Notes under the pieces: generated by a model | Database searches by the model: none | What the model was told of the DNA's origin: nothing | What the model saw: the letters and a program-made list of their open reading frames with translations, nothing else | Source of the DNA: Streptomyces roseofulvus | Lineage (GTDB): Bacteria > Actinomycetota > Actinomycetes > Streptomycetales > Streptomycetaceae | Length of the DNA: 64,000 bases | Reading direction: 5' to 3' | NCBI RefSeq assembly: GCF_039534915.1 | Contig: NZ_BAAAWE010000001.1 | Span: 2,356,001 to 2,420,000, forward strand | Shown here: piece after piece, positions 50,873-59,883 of the stretch | Layout: each line of letters starts with the position of its first letter | Position numbering within the stretch: the first letter of the stretch is position 1 | Made by a program: the position numbers and the translations under genes

Positions 50873-52666
50873 ATGTCGGTTTCCGTAACCCTGCCGGCGC
50901 TCGGCGAGAGCGTCACCGAGGGCACCGTCACCCGCTGGCTCAAGGCCGAGGGCGAGCGCGTCGAGGCGGACGAGCCGCTGCTCGAGGTCTCGACCGACAA
51001 GGTCGACACCGAGATCCCGGCCCCCGCCTCCGGCATCCTCGCCTCCATCAAGGTCGCCGAGGACGAGACCGTCGAGGTCGGCGCCGAGCTCGCCATCATC
51101 GACGACGGCTCCGGCGCCCCCGCGGCCGCCCCGGCCCCCGCCGCCGAGGCCGCCCCGGCTCCGGCCGCCGAGCCGGCTCCGGCCCCCGTGGCCGAGGCCC
51201 CCGCCGCCCCGGCTCCGGCTCCGGCCGCCGAGGCTCCCGCCGCCGCGCCGGCCGGTGGCGCCTCCGGTACGGACGTCGTGCTGCCCGCGCTGGGCGAGTC
51301 CGTCACCGAGGGCACCGTCACCCGCTGGCTGAAGTCGGTCGGCGAGACCGTCGAGGCCGACGAGCCGCTGCTCGAGGTCTCGACCGACAAGGTCGACACC
51401 GAGATCCCCGCCCCCGCCTCCGGCGTTCTCCTGGAGATCGTCGTCGGTGAGGACGAGACCGCCGAGGTCGGCGCCAAGCTCGCCGTCATCGGTGCCGCGG
51501 GTGCCGCTCCGGCCGCCGCCCCGGCCCCGGCTCCGGCCGCCCCCGCCGCCGCTCCGGCCCCTGCCCCGGCCCCGGCTGCTCCGGCCGCCCCGGCTGCGGC
51601 TCCCGCTCCGGCCGCCCCGGCCGCGCCCGCCGCCGCCCCGGCTCCGGCGGCCCCGGTCGCTCCGTCGATCGCCCCGGCGGTCGTCACCCCGGTCCCGGCC
51701 GCTCCGGCCCCGGCCGCCCCCGCCGCCCCGGCGGAGGACGGCGCCTACGTGACCCCGCTGGTCCGCAAGCTCGCCACCGAGAACGGTGTCGACCTGGCGT
51801 CCGTCAAGGGTTCCGGCGTCGGCGGCCGGATCCGCAAGCAGGACGTCCTCGCGGCCGCCGAGGCCAAGAAGGCCGCCCCGGCCCCCGCCGCCGCTGCCGC
51901 CCCGGCCGCCGCGTCGAAGGCCGCTCCGGCCCTGGAGGTCTCCCCGCTCCGCGGCCAGACCGTCAAGATGACCCGCATGCGCAAGGTCATCGGCGACAAC
52001 ATGATGAAGGCGCTGCACTCGCAGGCCCAGCTGACCTCGGTCGTCGAGGTGGACATCACCAAGCTGATGCAGCTGCGCGCCCGCGCCAAGGACGCCTTCG
52101 CCGCCCGTGAGGGCGTCAAGCTCTCCCCGATGCCGTTCTTCGTGAAGGCGGCGGCCCAGGCGCTGAAGGCCCACCCGGTCATCAACGCCCGGATCAACGA
52201 GGACGAGGGCACGATCACCTACTTCGACTCCGAGAACATCGGGATCGCGGTGGACTCCGAGAAGGGTCTGATGACCCCGGTCATCAAGGGTGCGGGCGAC
52301 CTCAACATCGCCGGCATCTCCAAGAAGACCGCGGAGCTGGCGGCCGCCGTGCGCGCCTCCAAGATCACCCCGGACGACCTGGCCGGCGCGACCTTCACCA
52401 TCTCCAACACCGGTTCGCGCGGTGCGCTGTTCGACACCGTCATCGTCCCGCCGAACCAGGTCGCCATCCTGGGCATCGGCGCCACGGTGAAGCGTCCGGC
52501 CGTCATCGAGACCGCCGAGGGCACGGTCATCGGCATCCGCGACATGACCTACCTGTCGCTGTCCTACGACCACCGTCTGGTGGACGGCGCCGACGCCGCC
52601 CGCTACCTGACGGCCGTCAAGGCGATCCTGGAGGCCGGCGAGTTCGAGGTGGACCTCGGCCTGTAA
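50873..52666 (+). CDS. sucB: 2-oxoacid dehydrogenase E2 (dihydrolipoyl acyltransferase) with two lipoyl domains
   Basis: The product is 597 aa. Two nearly identical lipoyl domains (about residues 2-78 and 132-208) each carry the lipoylated Lys in [16 protein letters not shown]. Long Ala/Pro linkers and a peripheral subunit-binding domain ([17 protein letters not shown]) follow, then the catalytic domain with [16 protein letters not shown] holding His and Asp. It is usually annotated as succinyltransferase. However, the context between lpd and aceE, and the mycobacterial DlaT, favour a role as E2 of pyruvate dehydrogenase. RBS AGGAG lies upstream of the ATG. Confidence 0.93.
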   Translation: MSVSVTLPALGESVTEGTVTRWLKAEGERVEADEPLLEVSTDKVDTEIPAPASGILASIKVAEDETVEVGAELAIIDDGSGAPAAAPAPAAEAAPAPAAEPAPAPVAEAPAAPAPAPAAEAPAAAPAGGASGTDVVLPALGESVTEGTVTRWLKSVGETVEADEPLLEVSTDKVDTEIPAPASGVLLEIVVGEDETAEVGAKLAVIGAAGAAPAAAPAPAPAAPAAAPAPAPAPAAPAAPAAAPAPAAPAAPAAAPAPAAPVAPSIAPAVVTPVPAAPAPAAPAAPAEDGAYVTPLVRKLATENGVDLASVKGSGVGGRIRKQDVLAAAEAKKAAPAPAAAAAPAAASKAAPALEVSPLRGQTVKMTRMRKVIGDNMMKALHSQAQLTSVVEVDITKLMQLRARAKDAFAAREGVKLSPMPFFVKAAAQALKAHPVINARINEDEGTITYFDSENIGIAVDSEKGLMTPVIKGAGDLNIAGISKKTAELAAAVRASKITPDDLAGATFTISNTGSRGALFDTVIVPPNQVAILGIGATVKRPAVIETAEGTVIGIRDMTYLSLSYDHRLVDGADAARYLTAVKAILEAGEFEVDLGL

Positions 52667-52800
52667 GGCTCCAGAGGGCGCTGCGCGCCCAGGAGGCAAC
52701 GTAACGAGCCTCACCAGCGGTGTCCCCGTCCGGATGTGTGTCCGGGCGGGGACACCGCCGTATTGTCTAAGGGTCACGAAACTCCCGGAGGAGCCGCTCC

Positions 52801-53424
52801 ATGACCGTCCCCGTCGTCCACTCGCTGCGCGAGCAGATCCGCGAGCACATCGTGGAGGGGATCGTCAGCGGCCGCTGGAAGCCGGGCGAGCGGATCGTGG
52901 AGCGCCGGATCGCGACCGAGCTGGAGGTCTCCCAGACCCCGGTCCGCGAGGCGCTGCGGGAGCTGGAGTCGCTGCGGCTGATCGAGTCGGCGCCGAACAA
53001 GGGCGTCCGGGTCCGCAACCTCACCGCCGCCGACCTGGAGGAGAGCTACCCGGTCCGGGCCGGCCTGGAGCAGATCGCGGCCGAGCTGGCCGCGCCCCGG
53101 CTCTCCGCCGACTGCTCGACGCTGGAGCCGCACGTGGCGGCGCTGTACGAGGCGGACGCCACCTCCGACGGCACGGCGCAGGTGCGGCACACGGTGGCCT
53201 TCCACCGCGAGCTGGTGAAGGCGGCCGGGAACAGCGTGCTGCTGCACACCTGGGAGGGCCTGGGCATCGAGGTCTTCACCGCGCTGTCGATCCGCTGGCT
53301 GGGGACGGTGCAGAAGTCGTACGCGGAGGAGCACCAGGAGCTGGTGGAGGCGTTCCGCCGGGGCGATCCGAACATCGGGGCCCTGGTAAAGGCGCACGTG
53401 CTGGGCTGCGCCCCCAGGGCGTGA
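52801..53424 (+). CDS. GntR family (FCD/FadR-type) transcriptional regulator
   Basis: The product is 207 aa. The N-terminal winged HTH has SLREQIREHIVEGIVSGRW and ERRIATELEVSQTPVREALR. The C-terminal FCD ligand domain has YPVRAGLEQIAAELAA and RHTVAFHRELVKAAGN. RBS GGAGGAG precedes the ATG. It lies between E2 and aceE, and the aceE promoter carries a palindrome, so pyruvate-dehydrogenase control is likely but inferred. Confidence 0.92.
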   Translation: MTVPVVHSLREQIREHIVEGIVSGRWKPGERIVERRIATELEVSQTPVREALRELESLRLIESAPNKGVRVRNLTAADLEESYPVRAGLEQIAAELAAPRLSADCSTLEPHVAALYEADATSDGTAQVRHTVAFHRELVKAAGNSVLLHTWEGLGIEVFTALSIRWLGTVQKSYAEEHQELVEAFRRGDPNIGALVKAHVLGCAPRA

Positions 53425-53451
53425 CCGGCGGACCCGGGTTTTCGCAGGTCA

Positions 53452-53473
53452 GAGCCTCGCTTCGGCGGGGCTC
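53452..53473 (+). terminator. Terminator after the GntR gene
   Basis: GAGCCTCGC-TTCG-GCGGGGCTC is a 9-bp stem closed by a stable TTCG tetraloop, 27 bp after the stop. Confidence 0.8.
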
Positions 53474-53501
53474 CGGGCGTTTTCCGGCCGTTCGAAAAAG
53501 A

Positions 53502-53536
53502 GGCACCGGGTGCCCGCTTTCGCGGCACCCTGTGCC
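53502..53536. other. Second strong hairpin upstream of aceE
   Basis: GGCACCGGGTGCCCGC and GCGGCACCCTGTGCC pair around TTTC with one mismatch and one bulge. It follows the first terminator by 28 bp and ends 38 bp before the aceE -35, so it may be a back-up terminator insulating aceE. Confidence 0.55.
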
Positions 53537-53574
53537 GACTTTCTCGATCTGAAGAGGTTTCCTCCTTCAACCCT

Positions 53575-53604
53575 TTGATCGATCATCGATCGGCGGTTTA
53601 CAGT
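53575..53604 (+). promoter_or_regulatory. aceE promoter with overlapping palindrome
   Basis: TTGATC (53575-53580) and TACAGT (53599-53604) are separated by 18 bp, giving an 85-nt leader. The perfect 10-bp palindrome TGATCGATCA (53576-53585) overlaps the -35 and is followed by ATCGAT. It is a candidate site for the adjacent GntR regulator. Confidence 0.6.
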
Positions 53605-53696
53605 CTTCGGCGGGCCGTCACCCGGCCCTCCGCCCTGTCCTGCCAGACAAGGCACCGTTTTTATCTCCACCCCCATCTGTCCGGAAGGCGGCGATC

Positions 53697-56399
53697 ATGA
53701 CCGATCCCGTAGGCAAGATTCCGAGCGAGCTCGACCAGCTCCCGGACCGTGACACCGAGGAGACCGCCGAGTGGGCGGCCTCCCTGGACGCCGTCACCAA
53801 GGCCGCCGGCCCCCACCGGGCCGCCTACCTGATGCGCCGCACGCTCCAGCACGCCGAGGGCGCGGGCCTGGCCCTGCCCAAGCTGCTGGAGACGGACTAC
53901 CTCAACACCATCCCCACCTCCGCCGAGCCCGTCATCGACGGCGACGAGGAGATGGAGCGGAAGATCACCGCGTGGAACCGCTGGAACGCGGCCGCGATGG
54001 TCACCCGCGGCTCGAAGCACGGCGTCGGCGGCCACATCGCCACCTTCGCCTCCGCGGCCTGGCTCTACGAGACGGGCTTCAACCACTTCTTCAAGGGCAA
54101 GGAGGGGGACGGCTCCGGCGACCAGCTCTACATCCAGGGCCACGCCTCCCCCGGCATCTACGCCCGCGCCTTCCTCGACGGCCGCCTGGACGAGTCGCAC
54201 CTCGACAACTTCCGGCAGGAGTCGGGCGGCAACGGCCTGCCCTCCTACCCGCACCCGCGCCGCCTCCCCTGGCTGTGGGAGTTCCCCACCGTCTCCATGG
54301 GCCTCGGCCCGCTCTCCGCGATCTACCAGGCGCGCTTCAACCGCTACCTGACCAACCGCGGCATCAAGGACGTCTCCGCCTCGCACGTCTGGGCCTTCCT
54401 GGGCGACGGCGAGATGGACGAGCCCGAGTCGACGGCGGCCCTCGCGCTCGCCGCCCGCGAGGGCCTGGACAACCTGACCTTCGTCATCAACTGCAACCTG
54501 CAGCGCCTCGACGGCCCGGTCCGCGCCAACTTCAAGATCGTGCAGGAGCTGGAGGCCCAGTTCCGCGGCGCCGGCTGGAACGTCGTCAAGACCCTCTGGG
54601 GCAACGCCTGGGACGAGCTGTTCGCGCTCGACACCACCGGCGCCCTGGTCCGCCGCCTCCGCGAGGTGCCGGACGCGCAGGTCCAGACGTACCAGACCCG
54701 CGACGCCGCCTACATCCGCCAGGACTTCTTCGGCAAGGACCCCGAGCTCGCCGCCATGGCGCAGCTGCTCTCCGACGACAAGATCCTGGAGTGCTTCCAC
54801 CTCTCGCGCGGTGGCCACGAGCCGCGCAAGGTGTACGCCGCGTACAAGGCCGCCCTGGAGTTCAAGGGCGCCCCGACCGTGATCCTGGCGCAGACCGTCA
54901 AGGGCTTCACCCTGGGTGAGGGCTTCGCGTCGAAGAACGCGAACCACCAGATGAAGAAGCTCACGACGGACGAGTTCAAGAACATGCGTGACCTTCTGGA
55001 GCTGCCGATCTCCGACGCGCAGTTCGTCGACGGTGTGGTGCCCTACGGCCACCCCGGCGCCGACTCCCCCGAGGTCCGCTACCTCAAGGAGCGCCGCGCT
55101 GCCCTCGGCGGCCCCGCCCCGGCCCGCCGCGTCCACCCGGTCGCGCCGCTCCCGGCCCCGGCCGAGAAGGCGTTCGCCTCCTTCGACAAGGGCTCCGGCT
55201 CGCAGTCGGTCGCCACCACGATGGCCTTCGTGCGCCTGGTGAAGGACCTGGTCCGCGACAAGGAGACCGGCAAGCGCTGGGTCCCGATCGTCCCGGACGA
55301 GGCCCGCACCTTCGGCATGGAGTCCCTCTTCCCCTCGCTCGGCATCTACTCGCCGAAGGGCCAGACGTACGAGCCGGTCGACCGCGACCAGCTGATGTAC
55401 TACAAGGAGGCCGTCAACGGCCAGATCCTGAACGAGGGCATCACCGAGGCCGGCTCGATGGCCGACTTCATCGCCGCGTCGACCGCGTACTCCACGCACG
55501 GCGAGACGATGATCCCGTTCTACATCTTCTACTCGATGTTCGGCTGGCAGCGGACCGCCGACCAGATGTGGCAGCTCGGCGACCAGCTCGGCCGCGGCTT
55601 CCTCGTCGGCGCCACCGCCGGCCGCACCACCCTGACCGGTGAGGGCCTCCAGCACGCCGACGGCCACTCCCCCGTCATCGCGGCCACCAACCCGGCGGCG
55701 CTGACCTACGACCCGGCCTTCGCCTACGAGGTCGCGGCCATCGTCAAGGAGGGTCTGCGCCGGATGTACGGCGAGGCCGCGCCGGGCGAGGACCAGGACG
55801 TCTTCTACTACCTGACGGTCTACAACGAGCCGATGCCGCAGCCGGCCAAGCCGGGCCACGCGGGCGTCGACGAGGGCATCGTCAAGGGCCTGTACCGCTT
55901 CAACACCGCCGAGTCGGCCGGTCTCACCGTGCCCGCCAACGCGCCGCGGATCCAGCTGCTCGGCTCGGGCACCGCGATCCACTGGGCCCTGGAGGCGCAG
56001 AAGCTGCTCGCCGAGGAGTGGGGCGTGGCCGCCGACGTGTGGTCCGCCACCTCCTGGACCGAGCTGCGCCGCGACGCCCTGGAGGCGGACGCCGCCCTGC
56101 TGCGCGGCGAGGAGCGCGTCCCGTACCTGCGCCAGGCCCTCGCGGGCGTCGAGTCGCCGGTCCTGGCGGTCTCCGACTACATGCGCCAGGTCCCGGACCA
56201 GATCGCGCAGTGGGTCGAGCAGGACTACTCGTCGCTGGGCGCCGACGGCTTCGGCCTCTCGGACACCCGCGCCGCGGCCCGCCGCCACTTCGGCGTCGAC
56301 GCCCAGTCGATCGTCGCCGCCTCGCTGGCCCAGCTCGCCCGCCGCGGCGAGGTCCCGGCCACCGCGGTGAAGGAGGCGCGCGAGCGCTACGGCCTGTAA
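53697..56399 (+). CDS. aceE: Pyruvate dehydrogenase E1 (homodimeric type)
   Basis: The product is 900 aa. It decarboxylates pyruvate with thiamine diphosphate and acetylates the E2 lipoyl group. The ThDP motif begins at G236-D237-G238-E239 (FLGDGEMDEPES) and ends FVINCNLQRLDGPV. Other E1 landmarks are ASPGIYARAFLDGRL, QTVKGFTLGEGF, MIPFYIFYSMFGWQR, TLTGEGLQHADGHSP and DGFGLSDTRAAARRHF. The ATG has GGAAGGCGG upstream. With the upstream lpd and E2 genes it can supply a full complex. Confidence 0.97.
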   Translation: MTDPVGKIPSELDQLPDRDTEETAEWAASLDAVTKAAGPHRAAYLMRRTLQHAEGAGLALPKLLETDYLNTIPTSAEPVIDGDEEMERKITAWNRWNAAAMVTRGSKHGVGGHIATFASAAWLYETGFNHFFKGKEGDGSGDQLYIQGHASPGIYARAFLDGRLDESHLDNFRQESGGNGLPSYPHPRRLPWLWEFPTVSMGLGPLSAIYQARFNRYLTNRGIKDVSASHVWAFLGDGEMDEPESTAALALAAREGLDNLTFVINCNLQRLDGPVRANFKIVQELEAQFRGAGWNVVKTLWGNAWDELFALDTTGALVRRLREVPDAQVQTYQTRDAAYIRQDFFGKDPELAAMAQLLSDDKILECFHLSRGGHEPRKVYAAYKAALEFKGAPTVILAQTVKGFTLGEGFASKNANHQMKKLTTDEFKNMRDLLELPISDAQFVDGVVPYGHPGADSPEVRYLKERRAALGGPAPARRVHPVAPLPAPAEKAFASFDKGSGSQSVATTMAFVRLVKDLVRDKETGKRWVPIVPDEARTFGMESLFPSLGIYSPKGQTYEPVDRDQLMYYKEAVNGQILNEGITEAGSMADFIAASTAYSTHGETMIPFYIFYSMFGWQRTADQMWQLGDQLGRGFLVGATAGRTTLTGEGLQHADGHSPVIAATNPAALTYDPAFAYEVAAIVKEGLRRMYGEAAPGEDQDVFYYLTVYNEPMPQPAKPGHAGVDEGIVKGLYRFNTAESAGLTVPANAPRIQLLGSGTAIHWALEAQKLLAEEWGVAADVWSATSWTELRRDALEADAALLRGEERVPYLRQALAGVESPVLAVSDYMRQVPDQIAQWVEQDYSSLGADGFGLSDTRAAARRHFGVDAQSIVAASLAQLARRGEVPATAVKEARERYGL

Positions 56400-56436
56400 G
56401 GCCGGTGTGTCAGTGGCGGCGCGCATGATGTGACGT

Positions 56437-57402
56437 ATGCGCGCCGCCCGACTCATCAAGATGGTCCTGCTGCTCCAGAACCGCGCCTCCATGACGGCGG
56501 CCGAGCTCGCCGCCGAGCTGGAGGTGTCGGAGCGGACCGTCACGCGTGATGCCCTCGCCCTCTCGGAGGCGGGGGTTCCCGTGTATGCGGACCGGGGCAG
56601 GGCCGGTGGGTACCGGCTGGTCGGCGGGTACCGCACGCGGCTGACCGGGCTCGCCAAGGACGAGGCGGAGGCGCTGTTCCTCTCCGGACTGCCGGGCGCG
56701 CTGCGGGACATGGGGCTCCAGGACGCGGCCTCGGCGGCCCGGCTGAAGGTGTCGGCGGCGCTGCTGCCGTCGCTGGCGGACGCGCCGGGATCGGCGGCCC
56801 GCCGTTTCCATCTGGACGCGCCCGGCTGGTACCAGGAGCCGGAGACGCCGGAGCTGCTGCCCGCGGTGGCGGAGGCGGTCTGGGACGACCGCCGGCTGTC
56901 GGCGCGCTACCGGCGGCGGGGCGGCGAGGAGGTCGAGCGGGAGCTGGAGCCGTACGGGCTCGTCCTGAAGGCGGGCGTCTGGTACGTGTGCGCCCGCGCG
57001 GGGAGTTCGTACCGCACTTACCGGGTGGACCGGTTCACGGCGGTGGCGGTGGGCGAGGAGCGGTTCGACCGCGACCCGGGGTTCGCGCTGGACGCGTTCT
57101 GGGCGGAGCGTGCGGCGGAGTTCGCGCGCTCGCTGCTGCGGGGCGAGGTGGTGCTGCGGCTGACGGAGGCGGGGGCGCGCCGGCTGCCGTACGTGACGGA
57201 CCGGGCGGCGGCGGAGGAGGCCCTGGCGGGTGCCGTGCCGGACGGCGACGGGCGGGTGACGGCGACGCTCCGGGTGGAGAACGAGGAGGTCGCCTTCGGG
57301 CAGCTCTTCGGGCTCGGCCCGGAGGCGGAGGTGGTGGCCCCCGCCTCCCTGCGCGCGCGGTTCGCCGAGGCGGCGCGGGCGGCGGCCGAGCGTTACCGGT
57401 AG
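56437..57402 (+). CDS. WYL-domain (YafY-type) transcriptional regulator
   Basis: The product is 321 aa. An N-terminal HTH_11 (MTAAELAAELEVSERTVTRDA) is followed by a WYL domain at about residues 140-215 (YGLVLKAGVWYVCARAGSSYRTYRVDRF) and a C-terminal WCX-like extension. Such proteins bind nucleotide-like ligands and regulate nearby genes. CATGAT (56424-56429) lies 7 nt before the ATG, suggesting a leaderless mRNA. The 3' end overlaps the convergent SDR gene by 10 bp, and that gene is a plausible target. Confidence 0.92.
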   Translation: MRAARLIKMVLLLQNRASMTAAELAAELEVSERTVTRDALALSEAGVPVYADRGRAGGYRLVGGYRTRLTGLAKDEAEALFLSGLPGALRDMGLQDAASAARLKVSAALLPSLADAPGSAARRFHLDAPGWYQEPETPELLPAVAEAVWDDRRLSARYRRRGGEEVERELEPYGLVLKAGVWYVCARAGSSYRTYRVDRFTAVAVGEERFDRDPGFALDAFWAERAAEFARSLLRGEVVLRLTEAGARRLPYVTDRAAAEEALAGAVPDGDGRVTATLRVENEEVAFGQLFGLGPEAEVVAPASLRARFAEAARAAAERYR

Positions 57403-58322
57403 TCCTCGACCCGGGTGTCCGGGTCGGTCTCCTTGGCCACGATGAAGCCCCAGGAGTCGGGCCGGGAGCCGTCCTCGTCGGTGAAGCCGTACTCCCGGGC
57501 GAGCCGGCCGCTGTCGAGCGACTGGCCGTTCCAGCGGGCGCGGTCGGGGTCGGCGGCGAGGGCGGCGACGCCCCGGCCGACGTAGACCGGGGACTCGGAG
57601 ACGGCGAAGTCGGCGAGCTGCTTCGTCGCGTCGCGCCAGTTCTCCTCGGTGACGCCGAAGTGGGCGAGCATCTGCTCGGAGCGGAGCCAGCCGGGGCTGA
57701 CGGAGACGGCGGTGCCGCCGGTGTCGGCGAGTTCCTTCGCGAGGCCGAAGGCCATCCGGATGGGCGCGTTCTTGGCGAGGTCGTAGAAGAGGTTCTCGCG
57801 GTAGTGGGTGCCGTTGTAGGCGTCGGTGCCGTCGGTGACCTCGACGACGAGGCCGCCGGGGTGGCGGTTGAGCAGCGGCAGCGCGGTGTGCGAGGTGACG
57901 AGGTGGGTGCGCACGCCGAGTTCGAGCATGCGCAGGCCGTCGGCGAGGTCGATGTCCCAGGTGTGCTTGCCGAAGGTGTCGACGAGGAGGTGTTCGCCGC
58001 CCCAGACGTCGTTGACGAGGACGTCGAGCCGGCCGCGCTCGCGGTCGATCCGGTCGACGAGGGCGCGGACCTGGGCGGGGTCGAGGTGGTCGGTGGGGAC
58101 GGCGACGCCCTCGCCGCCGGCGGCGGTGACCAGTTCGGCGGTCTCCTCGATGGTCTCGGTGGCGCGGCCGACCTCGCTGAGCTTCTCCCGGGTGGTGCGG
58201 CCGGTGACGTAGACGGTGGCGCCGGCGGTGCCGAGCTGGACGGCGATGGCCCGTCCGGCGCCCCGGGTGGCCCCGGCGACCAGGCAGATCCGTCCGTGCA
58301 GCGGCTTCGTTTCGTTGGTCAT
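57393..58322 (-). CDS. SDR family oxidoreductase
   Basis: The product is 309 aa. The Rossmann motif is CLVAGATRGAGRAIA, followed by VYVTGRTTREK and the NAG-like VLVNDVWGGEH. The usual YxxxK is modified: YRENLFYDLAKNAPIRMAFG retains Tyr and Lys at about the right spacing. The substrate is unknown. The ATG at 58322 is at the end of the frame with no clear RBS; CAGCCT lies 6 nt upstream, a weak leaderless -10. Confidence 0.85.
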   Translation of the reverse strand: MTNETKPLHGRICLVAGATRGAGRAIAVQLGTAGATVYVTGRTTREKLSEVGRATETIEETAELVTAAGGEGVAVPTDHLDPAQVRALVDRIDRERGRLDVLVNDVWGGEHLLVDTFGKHTWDIDLADGLRMLELGVRTHLVTSHTALPLLNRHPGGLVVEVTDGTDAYNGTHYRENLFYDLAKNAPIRMAFGLAKELADTGGTAVSVSPGWLRSEQMLAHFGVTEENWRDATKQLADFAVSESPVYVGRGVAALAADPDRARWNGQSLDSGRLAREYGFTDEDGSRPDSWGFIVAKETDPDTRVEDYR

Positions 58323-58416
58323 GCGGTCAGGCTGGCAGGAATACCGGACATCTTCTGTCTGGATGGAAACGGACTTTCCGGGTGCGTCGCGGGCGGCGAG
58401 ACCCGATGCTGGTGCC

Positions 58417-58944
58417 GTGATGGACGAGACCGAGTTCTGGGAGATCATCGACGCCACCCGCGAGGAGGCCGAGGGCGACCCCGAGGAGCAGGCGGATCTG
58501 CTCGTGGAGCGGCTGACCCGGCTGGATCCGGACACGGTGCTCGACTACGCGCGCCACTTCGAGGCCCGGTTCAACCGCGCGTACCACTGGGACGTGTGGG
58601 GGGCGGCGGCGGTGCTGCTGGACGGCGCCGGGGCGGTCGAGGAGGGTTTCGACGCGTTCCGCTGCTGGCTGATCGGCCAGGGCCGGGAGGTGTACGAGGG
58701 CGGGGTCGCCGATCCGGACGAGCTCGCGGAGCTGCTCGACGCCTTCGATCCGGAGCTGGACGGGGACGGCGAGGAGATCGGTTTCGCGGCGGACGAGGCG
58801 TACGAGACGCTGACCGGGACGGAGACGCCGGACCTGGGGATCGCGATGCCGGACGGCGAGCCGGAGGGCGTGCCGCTGGACCTGGCCGACGAGGAGGCCC
58901 TGGCGGCCCGGCTGCCGCGGCTGTGGGAGCGGTTCAGGCCCTGA
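58417..58944 (+). CDS. DUF4240 domain protein
   Basis: The product is 175 aa. The DUF4240 core is visible: FWEIIDATREEA, RFNRAYHWDVWGAAAVLLDGA and FDAFRCWLIGQGREVYEGGV. It is very acidic, with a Glu/Asp-rich C-terminus, and soluble; its function is unknown. The GTG at 58417 is chosen because GATGCT (58405-58410) ends 6 nt upstream; the following ATG at 58420 is the alternative. Confidence 0.85.
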   Translation: MMDETEFWEIIDATREEAEGDPEEQADLLVERLTRLDPDTVLDYARHFEARFNRAYHWDVWGAAAVLLDGAGAVEEGFDAFRCWLIGQGREVYEGGVADPDELAELLDAFDPELDGDGEEIGFAADEAYETLTGTETPDLGIAMPDGEPEGVPLDLADEEALAARLPRLWERFRP

Positions 58945-58971
58945 CGAGCGCCGGGGCCCGAACCGGGGTGC

Positions 58972-59766
58972 TCAGAAGTGGGTGCCGCCGTCGACGCGGA
59001 CCTCGGTGCCGGTGATGAAGCGGCCGTCCTCGGAGGCGAGCATCGCGACGACGCCGGCGACGGTCTCGGGGCCGGCGAAGCCCTGGCCGAGGGCGGGGGC
59101 GAGCTTCGTGAAGAGCGCCATGTCGGCGTCGGCGGGGAGGCCGGGGCCCACGGACTGCCGGCTGGCGCCGGAGCCGTCGGTCATGCCGGAGGAGATGGAG
59201 CCGGGCTGGACGGCGGTGAAGCGGATGCCCTGCTTGGCGTACTCGGCGGCGAGGGCGTGGGTCATGGACTGGATGCCGCCCTTGCTGGCCGCGTAGGCCG
59301 CCATGTAGGGGTGGGCGAACATCGCCGAGGTGGAGGAGAAGTTCACGACGGCGGCGCCGTCGCCCTCCAGGAGCGCCGGGATCGCCTCGCGGATCATGAG
59401 GAAGGTGCCGGTCAGGTTGATCCGGATCACCTGCTCGAAGGCGTCGAGGCCGGTCTCGTGGGTGTGCGAGGAGCGGAGCACGCCGGCGGCGTTGACCAGC
59501 ACGTCCAGGCCGCCGAGGGCGGTGACGGCGGCGGCGACACCGGCCCGTACGGACTCCTCGTCGGCGACGTTCACAAGGAGGGTGCTCAGCCGGTCGGCGG
59601 CGTCCCCGGCCTTGGCGACGGTGTCCTTCAGGCCGTCCTCGCTGATGTCGGCGGCGACGACGCGGCCGCCCTCGGCGAGCATGCGCAGGACGGTGGCCTG
59701 GCCGATGCCGGAGCCGCCGCCGGTGACCAGGGCGCGGCGTCCTTCGTAGCGGGTGAGCTGGTTCAT
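58972..59766 (-). CDS. SDR family oxidoreductase (3-ketoacyl reductase-like)
   Basis: The product is 264 aa. It has a classical SDR layout: ALVTGGGSGIGQATV, NAAGV (VLVNAAGVLRS), active-site Ser in VNFSSTSAMF, Y-x3-K in YAASKGGIQSM, and the end TEVRVDGGTHF. It uses NAD(P) and its substrate is unknown. The ATG at 59766 has GAGAGG upstream. It is divergent from a TetR regulator with a perfect inverted repeat between them, so it is probably repressed by it. Confidence 0.93.
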   Translation of the reverse strand: MNQLTRYEGRRALVTGGGSGIGQATVLRMLAEGGRVVAADISEDGLKDTVAKAGDAADRLSTLLVNVADEESVRAGVAAAVTALGGLDVLVNAAGVLRSSHTHETGLDAFEQVIRINLTGTFLMIREAIPALLEGDGAAVVNFSSTSAMFAHPYMAAYAASKGGIQSMTHALAAEYAKQGIRFTAVQPGSISSGMTDGSGASRQSVGPGLPADADMALFTKLAPALGQGFAGPETVAGVVAMLASEDGRFITGTEVRVDGGTHF

Positions 59767-59819
59767 GGCGGGGACCTCTCGGTGCAGGACTTCTCGAATC
59801 GCTGACACCGTACGCCTAC

Positions 59820-59836
59820 GTGGCACGTTTTGCCAC
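59820..59836. promoter_or_regulatory. Candidate TetR operator
   Basis: GTGGCA-N5-TGCCAC is a perfect 17-bp inverted repeat lying midway between the divergent SDR and TetR starts. TGTGCACA follows closely. Confidence 0.6.
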
Positions 59837-59883
59837 ATGTGCACAACGCGCAGTTCCGCTGGGTGGAGGCGTACCCTCGTACG

